Assembly (NCBI RefSeq): GCF_900109995.1
Contig: NZ_FOCB01000008.1
Location: 183,043-247,042 of the forward strand
Length of the DNA stretch: 64,000 nt
Origin: Pseudomonas sp. ok272
GTDB lineage: Bacteria; Pseudomonadota; Gammaproteobacteria; Pseudomonadales; Pseudomonadaceae
Direction: 5' to 3'
The notes below the pieces were generated by a model, which searched no databases, had not been told where the DNA came from, and saw nothing but the letters and a program-made list of their open reading frames with translations. Shown piece after piece: positions 53,768-63,878 of this stretch. Numbering within the stretch: position 1 is the first letter of the stretch; each line of letters starts with the position of its first letter. The position numbers and the translations under genes were made by a program.

Positions 53768-54613
53768 TCAACTCAAATCCAGCACCGCCTCAGTGAACAC
53801 CCGCCGACGTTCCTTGCGGCCGACGTGCCGGTGTTTGCAAGCCTGATAGAACCGCTGGAACTGTTCGCGATCAAGGTTCTCGTACGGTTCCAGGGCCTCC
53901 TCGACCAACGCATCGTATTGGGCTTCGGTGATGAAGCGGTAAATCTCCCGAAAGTAGAAGAAGCCGAACTGGAAGCCCAGGGTGGCGCTGAGGTGCTGGG
54001 GCTTGCTGTGGAAGCAATTCTCCAGGTCGATGCCTTTGGCCGGCAGGTCCTGGTGTTCGCTGAGCATGAGATTGGCGGCCCAGAAGTCCATGTGGGTAAT
54101 GTGGTCTTCATTCAGGGAGCGCAGCAGGGCAAAGGACTTGCGGATCAACGGCTCGATCTGGCTTGGGTCGCGTTCCAGCCATTGCAGGCCATCAATGTGG
54201 CCTTCGAGCATGTGGGTGATGATGAAGAACTCGTCGATCAACCCCAGGCGTGACTTGCGGTAGCCGAACCCAATCAAGGGGGCGACGTCCGCGCCGCGAT
54301 CATTGGCCTGGATGGCGTTCAGGAACTCTTCCACGGGCCAGTCGAACTCCCCGGTGCGCTTGGGCCTGCCGAGTGTGACGCGGAGCTTCGACTTGATGTT
54401 GTCCAGCGCCTGGGCCTTGGCAAACACCGTGACACCTGCGCTGCTGACCGGCGCACTCAAGCGCCTGGCCTTGGCGTGCCGACGGTTGTTGAGGAGTCCG
54501 AGCAGGGCTTGGGACATGCAGTTCGACGGCGTGTGATCGAGGTGGATCGTTGCGCGCATTGCCTTGAGGGTGCAGGGAAATTGACAGTCGATCTGATGCT
54601 TGCTGATGGGCAC
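53768..54613 (-). CDS. InaA/WaaP-like lipopolysaccharide kinase-family protein
   Basis: The 281-residue protein starts with GTG at 54613 (MPISKHQIDCQFPCTLKAMR); an ATG 18 codons later is a possible alternative. The kinase-like catalytic loop is HITHMDFWAANLML (HxDxxxxN), followed by KGIDLENCF in place of DFG. This is the pattern of WaaP/Kdo and InaA-type small-molecule or lipopolysaccharide kinases. It borders the right end of the aminoglycoside cluster but faces the other way, with core-like GC use. It is more likely a chromosomal gene than part of the cluster. Confidence 0.75.
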   Translation of the reverse strand: MPISKHQIDCQFPCTLKAMRATIHLDHTPSNCMSQALLGLLNNRRHAKARRLSAPVSSAGVTVFAKAQALDNIKSKLRVTLGRPKRTGEFDWPVEEFLNAIQANDRGADVAPLIGFGYRKSRLGLIDEFFIITHMLEGHIDGLQWLERDPSQIEPLIRKSFALLRSLNEDHITHMDFWAANLMLSEHQDLPAKGIDLENCFHSKPQHLSATLGFQFGFFYFREIYRFITEAQYDALVEEALEPYENLDREQFQRFYQACKHRHVGRKERRRVFTEAVLDLS

Positions 54614-54744
54614 TTCGGCTTCCGTGATGTCGTATTGGAATCACGAAAATTTAACATATTTTTCACATTTATTGCATTTGTATCTAGGACGTTTCCCGCA
54701 AAGCAAGATCGATGACCGGTGGTGCTTGTAAGAAAATTCCCACA

Positions 54745-54762
54745 GGAGTACAAATGTACTCC
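54745..54762. promoter_or_regulatory. LexA2 operator
   Basis: GGAGTACAAATGTACTCC is a palindrome with 8-base arms. It contains the GTAC-N4-GTAC core, close to the GTAC-N4-GTGC site known for Pseudomonas putida LexA2. It covers the ribosome-binding site and the first codons of lexA2. Confidence 0.75.
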
Positions 54763-55371
54763 ATGACGACTTTAACGCCCCGCCGCGCCGCCATCCTGAC
54801 CTTCATCCGCGACCGTATCGCGCACCAGGGTCAGTCTCCCAGCCTCGCCGAAATCAGCGAGGCGTTCGGTTTTGCCTCGCGTAGCGTCGCGCGCAAGCAT
54901 GTGCTGGCGCTGACCGAGGCCGGTTTGATTGAGGTCAATCCGCATCAGGCCCGCGGTATTCGCCTGCTCAACCAACCCCGTCGCCCCGAACTGCTGGACA
55001 TCCCGGTGCTCGGACGCGTCGCCGCCGGTGCGCCCATCGGCGTCGATGCCGACGTACACAGCCGTTTGTGGCTGGACCCGGCGCTGTTCTCCCGCACGCC
55101 CGATTACCTGTTGCGCGTGCAGGGTGACTCGATGAGGGACGACGGCATCCTCGACGGCGACCTGGTGGCGGTGCACCGCAGCAGTGAGGTGCAGAACGGC
55201 CAGGTCGTGGTGGCGCGGCTCGAAGGCGAAGTCACCATCAAGCGCTTCGAGCGCACGGGCGACACCGTACGCCTGCTGCCGCGCAACCCGGATTACCAGC
55301 CCATCGTGGTCGATGCCAGCCAGGACTTGGCCATTGAAGGGGTGTTCTGCGGCCTGGTGAGGCAAGGCTGA
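54754..55371 (+). CDS. lexA2: SOS repressor LexA, second copy
   Basis: The 205-residue protein starts MYSMTTLTPRRAAILTFIRD. A winged helix-turn-helix (about 20-70) is followed by the S24 self-cleavage domain: the Ala-Gly cleavage site in RVAAGAPIG, the catalytic serine in QGDSMRDDG, and the lysine in EVTIKRF. AGGAG lies five bases before the ATG at 54754; the ATG three codons later is the alternative. LexA2 represses this imuA-imuB-dnaE2 cassette in pseudomonads. The last base of its stop codon starts imuA. Confidence 0.93.
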   Translation: MYSMTTLTPRRAAILTFIRDRIAHQGQSPSLAEISEAFGFASRSVARKHVLALTEAGLIEVNPHQARGIRLLNQPRRPELLDIPVLGRVAAGAPIGVDADVHSRLWLDPALFSRTPDYLLRVQGDSMRDDGILDGDLVAVHRSSEVQNGQVVVARLEGEVTIKRFERTGDTVRLLPRNPDYQPIVVDASQDLAIEGVFCGLVRQG

Positions 55372-55988
55372 TGGGCGCCGTTGTTGCCCTGGATACCCTG
55401 TTCAATGGTGGCCAGGTCTGGAAAGGCCGGCCTGCGCCACCGGCCGCCAGCCCGCAGCCCACCGGGCATGCCGCACTGGACGCCGCGTTGCCCTCGGGCG
55501 GTTGGCCGGAGGCAGCGCTGACGGAAATCCTTATCGCCGGGCAGGGCGTGGGAGAGTTGCACCTGCTGTGGCCGGCGCTGGCCCGCTTGACCCAGGCGGG
55601 TGAGCGGGTGGTCCTTGTCGCGCCGCCCCATGTGCCGTACCCCCAGGCGTGGCAGGCCGCCGGGGTGGATTTGCGTCAGCTATCGATCATTAAGGCCTGT
55701 GAGCGCGAGGCCTTGTGGGCGGCGGAACAATGCCTGCGTTCGGGCAGTTGCGGTGCGGTGCTGTGCTGGCCGAAGCAGGTGGACGACCGGGCCTTGCGTC
55801 GCTTGCAGGTGGCGGCTGAAACCGGACGCACCCTGGCGTTCGCCTACCGCTCGCTCAAGGAGGCGATCAACCCGTCGCCGGCGGCCCTGCGCATTGCCAT
55901 TGATGCCAAGCCTGCGCAGTGGCGGGTGCTCAAGTGCCGTGGTGGATGGGTCAGCCCGGCGCCGATCGCTTTCGCCGCAGGGCATTGA
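55371..55988 (+). CDS. imuA: Translesion synthesis accessory protein ImuA
   Basis: The 205-residue protein starts MGAVVALDTLFNGGQVWKGR. It is RecA/SulA-like: LDAALPSGGWPEAALTEILI resembles the start of the RecA core, and LIAGQGVGELHLLWP stands where Walker A would be, without the lysine. It works with ImuB and DnaE2 in damage-induced mutagenesis. It is coupled to lexA2 by a one-base overlap. Confidence 0.9.
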   Translation: MGAVVALDTLFNGGQVWKGRPAPPAASPQPTGHAALDAALPSGGWPEAALTEILIAGQGVGELHLLWPALARLTQAGERVVLVAPPHVPYPQAWQAAGVDLRQLSIIKACEREALWAAEQCLRSGSCGAVLCWPKQVDDRALRRLQVAAETGRTLAFAYRSLKEAINPSPAALRIAIDAKPAQWRVLKCRGGWVSPAPIAFAAGH

Positions 55989-55995
55989 GGTTGGC

Positions 55996-57411
55996 ATGCG
56001 TTGGGTCTGTATTGTTTTCCCGCAATTGGCGCTGGACGCGGTGCTGCGTCAACGCAGCGATCCTGACGAACCGCTGGCGTTGCTGAGCGGCCCGCCTCAG
56101 CGCCGGGTGTTGCAGGCGGTCAACGAGTCGGCCAAGGCCCTGGGCCTGCGCCCTGGCCAGTCGATGAGCGCCGCCCAGGCCTTGAGCAAAGCCTTTGCCT
56201 GCGCCGACTATGATGGGGCGCACGTCGAGCACTGGCAGCAGTTCCTGGCGGCCTGGGCCTACGGTTTCAGCTCCCAGGTCAGCGTGCATTTCCCCCGTAC
56301 CGTGTTGTTCGAGATTGAGTCGAGCCTGGGGCTGTTCGGCCCCTGGCCGCAGTTCGAGGCCCGGTTGCGGGCCGAACTCACCGCCCTGGGTTTTCGTCAT
56401 CGCCTGGTGGCGGCGCCCAACCCGCTGGCGGCGCGAATCCTGGCCAATGCCCACGATGGCCTGGCGGTGGCCGACGATCAGGCGTTGCGGGCCTTGCTTG
56501 GGCGGATGTCGGTCGAGCGCATCGGCCTGGCGTCCACGGCGGCCAGCGCCTTGTCGCGCATGGGCCTGCGCACCTTGAGCCAGGTCCAGGCGTTGCCTCG
56601 GCAAACCCTGGCTCGACGCTTCGAGGCCCAGGTGCTCAAGCACATCGATACCCTGCTGGGCGAACGCCCGCTGGCCCTAGCGTTCTATCTGCCGCCGGAT
56701 CGTTTTGATGTACGCATCGAACTCAATTTCGACGTGCAGTCCCATCAGGCGCTGCTGTTCCCGTTGCGCCGGCTGACGGGCGACCTGTCGACGTTCCTGG
56801 TGGGGCGGGACTGTGGCGTGCAGCGCTTTGACCTGCACCTGGAGCACGCTGGGTTGGCGGACAGCGTGATCAAGGTTGGCTTGCTCAGTGCCGAACGCGA
56901 TCCCTTGATGCTCTTCGAGTTGGCGCGGGGCCGCCTGGAGCAGGTGCAGGTCGAGGCCCCGGTGCGTGGCTTTCGCCTGGTGGCCCAGGACTTGCCCAGC
57001 TTCGTTGCCCAGCGCCGCGAGCTGTTCGACGAGCGCCCGCAGCAGTCCTTGCCCTGGGAACAACTGCGCGAGCGCCTGCGTGCACGGTTGGGGGATGAGG
57101 CGGTACAAGGCCTGGGGTTTCAGGGCGATCATCGACCCGAATGTGCGTGGCAAGCGAGTGCACCCAGTCAGGTCGCCGCCGTGCTCGGCGATGTCCAGCG
57201 TCCCGGCTGGTTGTTGACCGAACCGCTGCCGGTCAACGAAGGCGCCGCCCGTATCCTCATGGGCCCGGAGCGCATCGAATCCGGCTGGTGGGATGGCGCC
57301 GATGTGCGCCGCGACTACTACCTGATCGAAACGCGCGCTGGGGCCAAGGGCTGGGCCTATCGAGGCGTGGGTGACAGCGGACCGTTGTGGCTGCAAGGTT
57401 GGTTCGCATGA
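55996..57411 (+). CDS. imuB: Y-family polymerase-like protein ImuB
   Basis: The 471-residue protein starts [20 protein letters not shown], with GAGG just upstream. It has the Y-family layout but lacks the catalytic acids: [11 protein letters not shown] stands where active enzymes have YSIDE. It therefore serves as a hub. A likely beta-clamp-binding segment is QQSLPW near residue 350. The long open frame starting inside imuA is not used. It overlaps dnaE2 by ATGA. Confidence 0.92.
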   Translation: MRWVCIVFPQLALDAVLRQRSDPDEPLALLSGPPQRRVLQAVNESAKALGLRPGQSMSAAQALSKAFACADYDGAHVEHWQQFLAAWAYGFSSQVSVHFPRTVLFEIESSLGLFGPWPQFEARLRAELTALGFRHRLVAAPNPLAARILANAHDGLAVADDQALRALLGRMSVERIGLASTAASALSRMGLRTLSQVQALPRQTLARRFEAQVLKHIDTLLGERPLALAFYLPPDRFDVRIELNFDVQSHQALLFPLRRLTGDLSTFLVGRDCGVQRFDLHLEHAGLADSVIKVGLLSAERDPLMLFELARGRLEQVQVEAPVRGFRLVAQDLPSFVAQRRELFDERPQQSLPWEQLRERLRARLGDEAVQGLGFQGDHRPECAWQASAPSQVAAVLGDVQRPGWLLTEPLPVNEGAARILMGPERIESGWWDGADVRRDYYLIETRAGAKGWAYRGVGDSGPLWLQGWFA

Positions 57412-60400
57412 GCGGTGGTTATGCCGAGTTGCATTGCCTGTCCAACTTCAGTTTCCAGCGCGGTGCCTCCAGCGCCCGCGAGTTGTTCGAGCGGGCCAGG
57501 CATCAGGGCTACCAGGCCCTGGCGATCACCGACGAGTGCACCCTGGCCGGCATCGTCCGCGCCTGGCAAGCCGCCAAGGCGGTGGACCTGGCGCTGATCA
57601 TCGGCAGTGAGGTGCGCATTGAGGATGGGCCGAAGCTGGTGTTGCTGGTGGAGACCCTCGACGGCTACCAGGCCTTGTGTCGGCTGATTACCCACGCCCG
57701 CCGCCGTGCCGAAAAGGGTCAGTATCGGTTGCTGCGCGAAGACTTCGACGGCCCCCTGCCGGGGTTGCTGGCGTTGTGGTTGCCGCAGGATGAGCACGCG
57801 CCAGAGCAGGGTGCCTGGCTGAAAAGCCGGTTCGGCGAGCGCCTGTGGCTGGCGGTGGAGTTGCACTGCGGGCAGAACGACGTTCGGCGCCTGGCCGCCT
57901 TGCAGGCCCTGGCCGCGCAGTTGCAGATCCCGGCCGTGGCCAGCGGCGACGTGCACATGCATGCTCGTGGCCGGCGGGCCTTGCAGGACACCATGAGCGC
58001 GATTCGCTTGCATGTGCCGGTGGCCCAGGCCGGGCAACGCCTGTACGCCAATGGCGAACGGCACTTGCGCAGCCTGCAGGTGCTGGAGACGGTGTACCCG
58101 CCGGCCCTGCTCGCGCAAACCCTGGTCATTGCCCGGCGTTGCACCTTCGACCTGGGCCAGCTGCGCTACCAATACCCCCGGGAGTTGGTGCCCGAAGGCC
58201 AGACCCCGACGTCCTGGCTGCGCCACCTGACCGCACAAGGCCTGGACCGGCGCTGGCCGCAGGGGCCCGGCAGCCAGGTGCGGGTGCTGGTGGACAAAGA
58301 GTTGAAGCTGATCGAAGCGCTGGGCTATGAGAGCTACTTCCTCACCGTCGAAGACATCGTCAGCTTCGCCCGCCGCCAGCGCATCCTGTGCCAGGGGCGC
58401 GGCTCGGCGGCCAACTCGGCGGTGTGCTACGCCCTGGGCATCACCGAGATCGATCCGAGCCGGATGAACATGTTGTTCGAACGCTTCCTGTCCCGCGAGC
58501 GCAACGAGCCGCCGGACATCGACGTCGACTTCGAGCACGAGCGGCGCGAAGAAGTCTTGCAGTACGTGTTCCAGCGCTATGGCCGGCGCCGGGCGGCGCT
58601 GACGGCGGTGGTCAGCACCTATCACGCGGCGGGCGCGATTCGCGACGTGGCCAAGGCGCTCGGCCTGCCGGCGGACCAGATCAACGCCCTGGCCGATTGC
58701 TGCGGCCACTGGAGCGACGACGCGCCGCCCGTGGAGCGCTTGCGCGAAGGCGGCTTCGACCCGGACAGCCCGGTGCTGCGCCGGGTCCTGGGGCTGACCC
58801 GGCAACTGATTGGCTTCCCCCGGCACCTGTCCCAGCACCCGGGCGGCTTCGTGATCAGCGAACAACCGCTGGACAGCCTGGTGCCGGTGGAAAATGCAGC
58901 GATGGCCGAACGCACCATCATCCAGTGGGACAAGGACGATCTGGACATGATCGGCCTGCTCAAGGTGGATATCCTGGCCCTGGGCATGCTCAGCGCCATT
59001 CGCCGCTGTTTCGACCTGCTGCGCTACCACCGTGGCCTGGATCTGACGCTGGCGAGCATCCCGGCCGAAGACCGCGCCACCTACGAGATGATCAGCCGCG
59101 CCGACACCATCGGCGTGTTCCAGATCGAGTCCCGGGCACAGATGTCGATGCTGCCCCGGCTCAAGCCCCGCACCTTCTATGACCTGGTGATCGAAGTGGC
59201 CATCGTCCGCCCCGGGCCGATCCAGGGCGGCATGGTCCACCCGTACCTGCGCCGGCGCAATGGCGAGGAAGAGACCGTCTACCCCTCGGCGCAATTGCAG
59301 GGCGTGCTTGAGCGCACGCTGGGGGTGCCGCTGTTCCAGGAGCAGGTGATGCAGATCGCGATTGTCGCCGCCGACTACAGCCCCGGCGAAGCGGATCAGT
59401 TGCGCCGCTCCATGGCCGCCTGGAAGCGTCACGGCGGCCTGGAACCGCACGAGGTGCGCCTGCGCGAGGGCATGTTGAAGAACGGCTACTCGGCCGAGTT
59501 CGCCGCGCAGATCTTCGAGCAGATCAAGGGCTTTGGCAGCTACGGCTTTCCCGAGTCCCACGCGGCCAGCTTCGCCTTGTTGACCTATGCCAGTTGCTGG
59601 CTCAAGTGCCATGAACCGGCGGCGTTCGCTTGTGCGCTGATCAACAGTTGGCCTATGGGCTTTTATAACCCGGACCAGATTCTCCAGGACGCCCGCCGCC
59701 ATCACGTGCAGATCCGAGCGGTGGAGGTGAATGCCAGCCATTGGGATTGCAGCCTGGAACCCATTGCCGGCGAGCAACCGGCCATTCGCCTGGGGTTGCG
59801 GATGATCAAGGGCTTTCGCGAGGACGATGCCCGGCGTATCGAGGCGGCACGCAGCCGGGGCGTCTTTATCGACATCGCCGACCTGGGTGAGTGCGCCCAA
59901 CTCGACACCCGGGCCCAGGAATTGTTGGCCGATGCCGGGGCCCTGCACGCGCTGGCGGGGGATCGTCATCGCGCCCGCTGGGAAGTGGCGGGGGTGCACA
60001 AGCAACTGGGGTTGTTCGCCGGGCTGCCGAGCCAGGAAGAACCTGAGGTGTGCCTGCCGGTGCCCAGCGTCAGCGAAGACCTGCACGCTGACTACCATAG
60101 CCTTGGCACGACCCTGGGGCCCCATCCACTGGGGTTGTTGCGCCCGGCATTGCGCGCGCGGCGTTGCCGCAGCTCCCGGGAGCTGTTGGCCGTCGAGGGT
60201 GGACGCAACGTCAGCGTCGCCGGTCTGGTGACCGGGCGCCAGCGGCCGGGCACGGCCAGTGGCGTGACCTTTGTCACCCTGGAGGACGAATTTGGCAACA
60301 TCAACGTGGTGGTCTGGCGCGACCTCGCCGAGCGTCAACGCAAGGTCCTGATTGGTTCGCAGCTACTCAAGGTCGATGGGCGCTGGGAGGTGGTCGGCGA

Positions 60401-60485
60401 AGTTCGCCACTTGATCGCCGGGCGCTTGAGTGACCTCAGCGAACTGCTCGATGGCATTCATGTGCCGAGTCGGGACTTTCACTGA
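57408..60485 (+). CDS. dnaE2: Error-prone DNA polymerase DnaE2 (ImuC)
   Basis: The 1025-residue protein starts [20 protein letters not shown]. It has an N-terminal PHP domain, the C-family polymerase core with catalytic aspartates in [10 protein letters not shown], and [15 protein letters not shown] and [16 protein letters not shown] near the active site. A C-terminal OB domain ends it ([16 protein letters not shown]). It performs translesion synthesis after DNA damage. It is shorter than DnaE1. It is the last gene of the lexA2 cassette. Confidence 0.95.
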   Translation: MSGGYAELHCLSNFSFQRGASSARELFERARHQGYQALAITDECTLAGIVRAWQAAKAVDLALIIGSEVRIEDGPKLVLLVETLDGYQALCRLITHARRRAEKGQYRLLREDFDGPLPGLLALWLPQDEHAPEQGAWLKSRFGERLWLAVELHCGQNDVRRLAALQALAAQLQIPAVASGDVHMHARGRRALQDTMSAIRLHVPVAQAGQRLYANGERHLRSLQVLETVYPPALLAQTLVIARRCTFDLGQLRYQYPRELVPEGQTPTSWLRHLTAQGLDRRWPQGPGSQVRVLVDKELKLIEALGYESYFLTVEDIVSFARRQRILCQGRGSAANSAVCYALGITEIDPSRMNMLFERFLSRERNEPPDIDVDFEHERREEVLQYVFQRYGRRRAALTAVVSTYHAAGAIRDVAKALGLPADQINALADCCGHWSDDAPPVERLREGGFDPDSPVLRRVLGLTRQLIGFPRHLSQHPGGFVISEQPLDSLVPVENAAMAERTIIQWDKDDLDMIGLLKVDILALGMLSAIRRCFDLLRYHRGLDLTLASIPAEDRATYEMISRADTIGVFQIESRAQMSMLPRLKPRTFYDLVIEVAIVRPGPIQGGMVHPYLRRRNGEEETVYPSAQLQGVLERTLGVPLFQEQVMQIAIVAADYSPGEADQLRRSMAAWKRHGGLEPHEVRLREGMLKNGYSAEFAAQIFEQIKGFGSYGFPESHAASFALLTYASCWLKCHEPAAFACALINSWPMGFYNPDQILQDARRHHVQIRAVEVNASHWDCSLEPIAGEQPAIRLGLRMIKGFREDDARRIEAARSRGVFIDIADLGECAQLDTRAQELLADAGALHALAGDRHRARWEVAGVHKQLGLFAGLPSQEEPEVCLPVPSVSEDLHADYHSLGTTLGPHPLGLLRPALRARRCRSSRELLAVEGGRNVSVAGLVTGRQRPGTASGVTFVTLEDEFGNINVVVWRDLAERQRKVLIGSQLLKVDGRWEVVGEVRHLIAGRLSDLSELLDGIHVPSRDFH

Positions 60486-60507
60486 GGTGCAAGGTTTCAG
60501 GTGGCGT

Positions 60508-61470
60508 TCATTGCCGGGTGCTGCGTTGGGTCTGCGCTTCAGTGCCGAGGATGAAATCCCCCAGAAGCTGCGCGGTTTCAGTTGGGCGCTCAATCATTGG
60601 CAGGTGATTGCAGCCTTCTAGGGTGACCAATCGCGTGTCCTGGGTAGTGGGCAGGCCGTTGCGCAAGGTATCCAGGGCCGAAATATCGATCACCTTGTCC
60701 TGGCGGCAGCCGACACCCAGCACGGGCAGGGTGAGTTGAGCCAGTCGCGGCTCTAGCGCAAGCCATTGGGACGGTATGCGGATGCGCGCCAGGGTCGACT
60801 CGATAAAGCTGCGCTGAGCCCGATTACCTGCAATCGCGTCGTCGACCTGTTGGTCAGACAGGGCCGGAGGCTTGAGGTACACCCATCGAGCCGTGCGCTC
60901 TACACCCGCGCGATCATCGTAGATAAACGGATTGATGCCGGCAGTCAGCGTTCGGATGAAGTCGTTTTCGGCAAAGCTCAGGCCCAGTGAGCCGATTAAC
61001 GCCAGGCGCGCGACACGTGCGGGGTTCTCTGCCGCGTACACCCCGACAATGGCCCCGCCCATGGAGTGGCCGACCAGGGTCACGCCTTGTATATCGAGCG
61101 CCGTAATAAACGCATCGAGCCGTGCGGCCTGGGCGTCGATGTCATAGTTGCCCTGCGCGATGCGCGTTGATGCGCCCCAGCCGGGCAGGTCGGGGATGAT
61201 CACATGAAAGCGTGTGGTGAGGGTTTCGCCGAGTGCGTGCCAGACCTCCTTGCTTGAAGCAAATCCATGGACCAGCAGCAGGGTGGGCCCGTTTTTCGCG
61301 CCTTCGTAATAGGACCATGTGCTGTCCCCGGCTTGAATGGATTGATTGGCCAGGGGCGAACTGGCCGCCGCGTGTGTGCTGCCCAAGGCGGCAAGGATGC
61401 AGATGAGCAAGAGGGCGAGCAGCCTGCTGCGCTGCCTATGAAAAAAAGCGGGGTATCGGTGAGCGTCCAT
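60508..61470 (-). CDS. Exported alpha/beta-fold hydrolase
   Basis: The 320-residue protein starts MDAHRYPAFFHRQRSRLLAL; LLALLLICILAALGSTHAAA is a signal peptide or anchor. Catalytic signs: the nucleophile elbow VGHSMGGAIVG, the oxyanion segment LLVHGFASSKEVW, and the late histidine GCNHLPMIERP. The substrate is unknown. The open frame extends 35 codons upstream, but the ATG at 61470 has AGGA upstream and precedes the signal. It is convergent with dnaE2. Confidence 0.85.
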   Translation of the reverse strand: MDAHRYPAFFHRQRSRLLALLLICILAALGSTHAAASSPLANQSIQAGDSTWSYYEGAKNGPTLLLVHGFASSKEVWHALGETLTTRFHVIIPDLPGWGASTRIAQGNYDIDAQAARLDAFITALDIQGVTLVGHSMGGAIVGVYAAENPARVARLALIGSLGLSFAENDFIRTLTAGINPFIYDDRAGVERTARWVYLKPPALSDQQVDDAIAGNRAQRSFIESTLARIRIPSQWLALEPRLAQLTLPVLGVGCRQDKVIDISALDTLRNGLPTTQDTRLVTLEGCNHLPMIERPTETAQLLGDFILGTEAQTQRSTRQ

Positions 61471-61856
61471 GTCTTGGATATCCTGAGGGTTGCTGGGAGT
61501 TATGTCAGTGATGCCTGCGCAGCATTGAGCGCTAGGGAGAAGGGGAATGTGCTGGGGCTTTGGGGGCAGCAGCAATACTGGCCATTGGAAAATGTGCGAG
61601 CTGAAGTTTCGCGACCGATGTGGCCGATGGACGTTTCGCAGTACCGGGTGGTTGCCAGGTAATGATGTTCAAAAAGTCGGCGTCAAAAGATTAAACATTT
61701 GTTCTGGGTGATGGCACATTGGCATAATGCGCCGCGCCGACGTGCTGTACGTCCGTGACCGATCTACATTCCCCTCATGGCTTTCTCTGCCCCTGCAAGC
61801 GGCAGGGGCAGAGCATTGATGTGCCGGGATACACCGTTTTTCAAAGGGAATAAAGC
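61471..61856. other. Intergenic region between hydrolase and csgG-like operon
   Basis: No gene is supported in these 386 bp. A hairpin-like purine/pyrimidine match (CTGCCCCTGC with GCAGGGGCAG) lies at 61789-61812. The region should contain the rightward lipoprotein operon promoter. Confidence 0.4.
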
Positions 61857-62531
61857 GTGAGAATGATGTCTCGAATGTTGTTGTCAGGTGCCGCGATGGC
61901 CGTCATGGGCGTGATGTCCGGTTGTGCCACCGAAACCTCCCAAGCATTGCCGGTCGCCAAGGTTGAAAGCGCCACTCAAGTCTGGACCGGCGTGCGTGTG
62001 CCGATGTCCGTTGGCAAATTCGACAACCGCTCCAGCTACATGCGCGGCATCTTCTCCGATGGCGTGGACCGTCTCGGCGGCCAGGCCAAGACCATCCTGA
62101 TCACCCACTTGCAGCAGACCAACCGCTTCAGCGTGCTGGACCGCGACAACCTGGGCGAGATCCAGCAGGAAGCCGCAATCAAGGGCCAGGCCCAGCACCT
62201 CAAGGGTGCCGATTATGTGGTGACCGGCGATGTCACCGAGTTCGGCCGCAAGGAAACCGGCGATCGCCAGTTGTTCGGCATCCTCGGTCGTGGCAAGACC
62301 CAAGTGGCCTACGCCAAGGTCGCGTTGAACATCGTCAACATCAACACCTCGGAAGTGGTGTATTCGGCCCAGGGCGCGGGTGAATATGCCTTGTCCAACC
62401 GCGAAGTGATCGGTTTTGGCGGTACCGCTGCCTACGATTCGACCCTCAACGGCAAAGTGCTCGACCTGGCCATGCGCGAGGCGGTCAACCGCCTGGTGGA
62501 CGGCATGAACGCCGGTGCCTGGAAGCCGTAA
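61857..62531 (+). CDS. CsgG/HfaB family lipoprotein
   Basis: The 224-residue protein starts with GTG (MRMMSRMLLSGAAMAVMGVM); the lipobox MSGC puts the lipidated cysteine at residue 23. The CsgG fold is seen in PMSVGKFDNRSS, LQQTNRFSVLDRDNL and GADYVVTGDVTEFG. CsgG forms the curli secretion pore, but there are no curli genes here. The next two genes encode lipoproteins of families that usually accompany this one. The role may be envelope maintenance. Confidence 0.88.
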   Translation: MRMMSRMLLSGAAMAVMGVMSGCATETSQALPVAKVESATQVWTGVRVPMSVGKFDNRSSYMRGIFSDGVDRLGGQAKTILITHLQQTNRFSVLDRDNLGEIQQEAAIKGQAQHLKGADYVVTGDVTEFGRKETGDRQLFGILGRGKTQVAYAKVALNIVNINTSEVVYSAQGAGEYALSNREVIGFGGTAAYDSTLNGKVLDLAMREAVNRLVDGMNAGAWKP

Positions 62532-62557
62532 ACAATCGATAACAAGGAGTGATACCG

Positions 62558-62926
62558 ATGAACACATACTTGGCATGGCCACTGATGGCCTTGACCTTGT
62601 CGGGCAGCGCATTGCTGGTCGGCTGCAGCAGCCCGAAAACCCTGTACCAGTGGGAAAGCTACCAACCACAGGTATACGAATACTTCAAGGGCGAAGAGCC
62701 CAAGGAAGCCCAGGCCGAAGCGCTTGAGCGCGACCTGCAGAAGATCAAATCCACCGGCAGCACCCCGCCACCGGGCTACCACGCCCAGTTGGGCCTGTTG
62801 TACTCGAGCCTGGGAAAAGACGACCAGATGGTCCAGGAACTCCGCACCGAGAAAGCCCTGTTCCCTGAGTCCGGTCCGTTCATGGACTTCCTGCTCAAGA
62901 ATGCCAAGACCGGAGACGCCAAATGA
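62558..62926 (+). CDS. DUF4810 family lipoprotein
   Basis: The 122-residue protein starts MNTYLAWPLMALTLSGSALL; the lipobox LVGC is at about residues 23-26. The mature part, YQWESYQPQVYEYFKGEEPK and HAQLGLLYSSLGKDDQMVQE, fits DUF4810 with a TPR-like tail. AAGGAG precedes the ATG at 62558 by nine bases. It overlaps the next gene by ATGA. Confidence 0.85.
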   Translation: MNTYLAWPLMALTLSGSALLVGCSSPKTLYQWESYQPQVYEYFKGEEPKEAQAEALERDLQKIKSTGSTPPPGYHAQLGLLYSSLGKDDQMVQELRTEKALFPESGPFMDFLLKNAKTGDAK

Positions 62927-63582
62927 TCTCGCGCTCATTGAAACTGATGGCCGGCGCCTTGACCCTGGCGTTGCTGGGCGGTTGTGCCGCGCCCAAGACC
63001 ATTGACTACGCGGCCTACAAGCAAGCCCGCCCCAAGAGCATCCTGGTGCTGCCGCCGCTGAACAACTCGCCGGACGTCAAGGCCACCTACAGCATGTTGT
63101 CCCAGGTGACCTTTCCGTTGGCTGAAGCCGGCTACTACGTGATGCCGATTGCGCTGGTGGACGAGACGTTCCGCCAGAATGGCCTGACCACGCCGGCCGA
63201 CATCCACCAGGCGTCGGGTAGCAAGCTGCAGGAGATCTTCGGTGCTGATGCGGCGTTGTACATCACCGTCACGGAATACGGCACCAGCTACATGGTGATC
63301 AGCAGTGCGACCGTGGTGACGGCCACGGCCAAGCTGGTGGACCTGAAGACCGGCACCACCTTGTGGACCGGTGCGGCACGGGCGTCGAGCGAAGAGGGCG
63401 GCAACAACGGTGGCGGTGGCCTGATCGGCATGCTGATCACCGCGGCGGTCAAGCAGATCATCAACAGCTCCACCGACGCCGGCCACCCGATTGCCGGTGT
63501 GGCCAGCGCGCGCCTGCTGTCGGCGGGGCAGCCAGCAGGCCTGTTGTACGGGCCGCGTTCGCCCAAGTATGGCTCTGACTGA
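62923..63582 (+). CDS. DUF799 (GNA1162-like) lipoprotein
   Basis: The 219-residue protein starts MISRSLKLMAGALTLALLGG; the lipobox LGGC gives cysteine at residue 21. PKSILVLPPLNNSPDVKATY and FPLAEAGYYVMPIALVDETF are typical of DUF799, which includes the meningococcal surface antigen GNA1162. The glycine-rich segment EEGGNNGGGGLIGML near residue 165 is notable. The csgG-DUF4810-DUF799 trio is widely conserved and probably forms one outer-membrane assembly. Confidence 0.88.
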   Translation: MISRSLKLMAGALTLALLGGCAAPKTIDYAAYKQARPKSILVLPPLNNSPDVKATYSMLSQVTFPLAEAGYYVMPIALVDETFRQNGLTTPADIHQASGSKLQEIFGADAALYITVTEYGTSYMVISSATVVTATAKLVDLKTGTTLWTGAARASSEEGGNNGGGGLIGMLITAAVKQIINSSTDAGHPIAGVASARLLSAGQPAGLLYGPRSPKYGSD

Positions 63583-63646
63583 TGTGAGTTGAATGCGCTG
63601 GCGAAGCTGAGTGTCAGTCACCCGATGGGTTGGCTGATACACCGCT

Positions 63647-63669
63647 ATCGCGGGCCAGCCCGCTCCCAC
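63647..63669. repeat. REP sequence, CGGGCCAGCC type
   Basis: An inverted REP copy (ATCGCGGGCCAGCCCGCTCC, ending CAC) lies 65 bp past the DUF799 gene. Variant REP arms also occur at about 63713-63731 and 63887-63960. Confidence 0.75.
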
Positions 63670-63731
63670 CCTGGTCCACGGCGAACACACATCCGGGGGC
63701 AGCTCAATTCCTTGTAGGAGCGAGGCTTGCC

Positions 63732-63878
63732 CTAATGCCAGTCAGTTAAGCGAAACCCGCGTGGGAGCGAGCCTGCTCGCGATAGCAGTAGGTCAGTCAA
63801 CGGAGATGTTGGCTGTGTTGCCGTCTTCGCGAGCAGGCTCGCTCCCACAGGTTTGGCGCCTTAACTGACTGGCATTAA
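63732..63878. mobile_element. 147-bp MITE-like element carrying a REPIN, inserted in a REP
   Basis: Terminal inverted repeats TAATGCCAGTCAGTTAAG (63733-63750) and CTTAACTGACTGGCATTA (63860-63877) are perfect over 18 bases. Flanking direct repeats GGCTTGCC at 63724-63731 and 63879-63886 look like an 8-bp target duplication inside another REP. Inside lies a REPIN: REP copies at 63761-63784 and 63826-63848. No coding capacity, so movement would need an outside transposase. Confidence 0.7.

Noticed and set aside
57357..60338. 993-codon minus-strand ORF
   Set aside because: Antisense shadow of dnaE2, which has a full set of polymerase motifs on the other strand.
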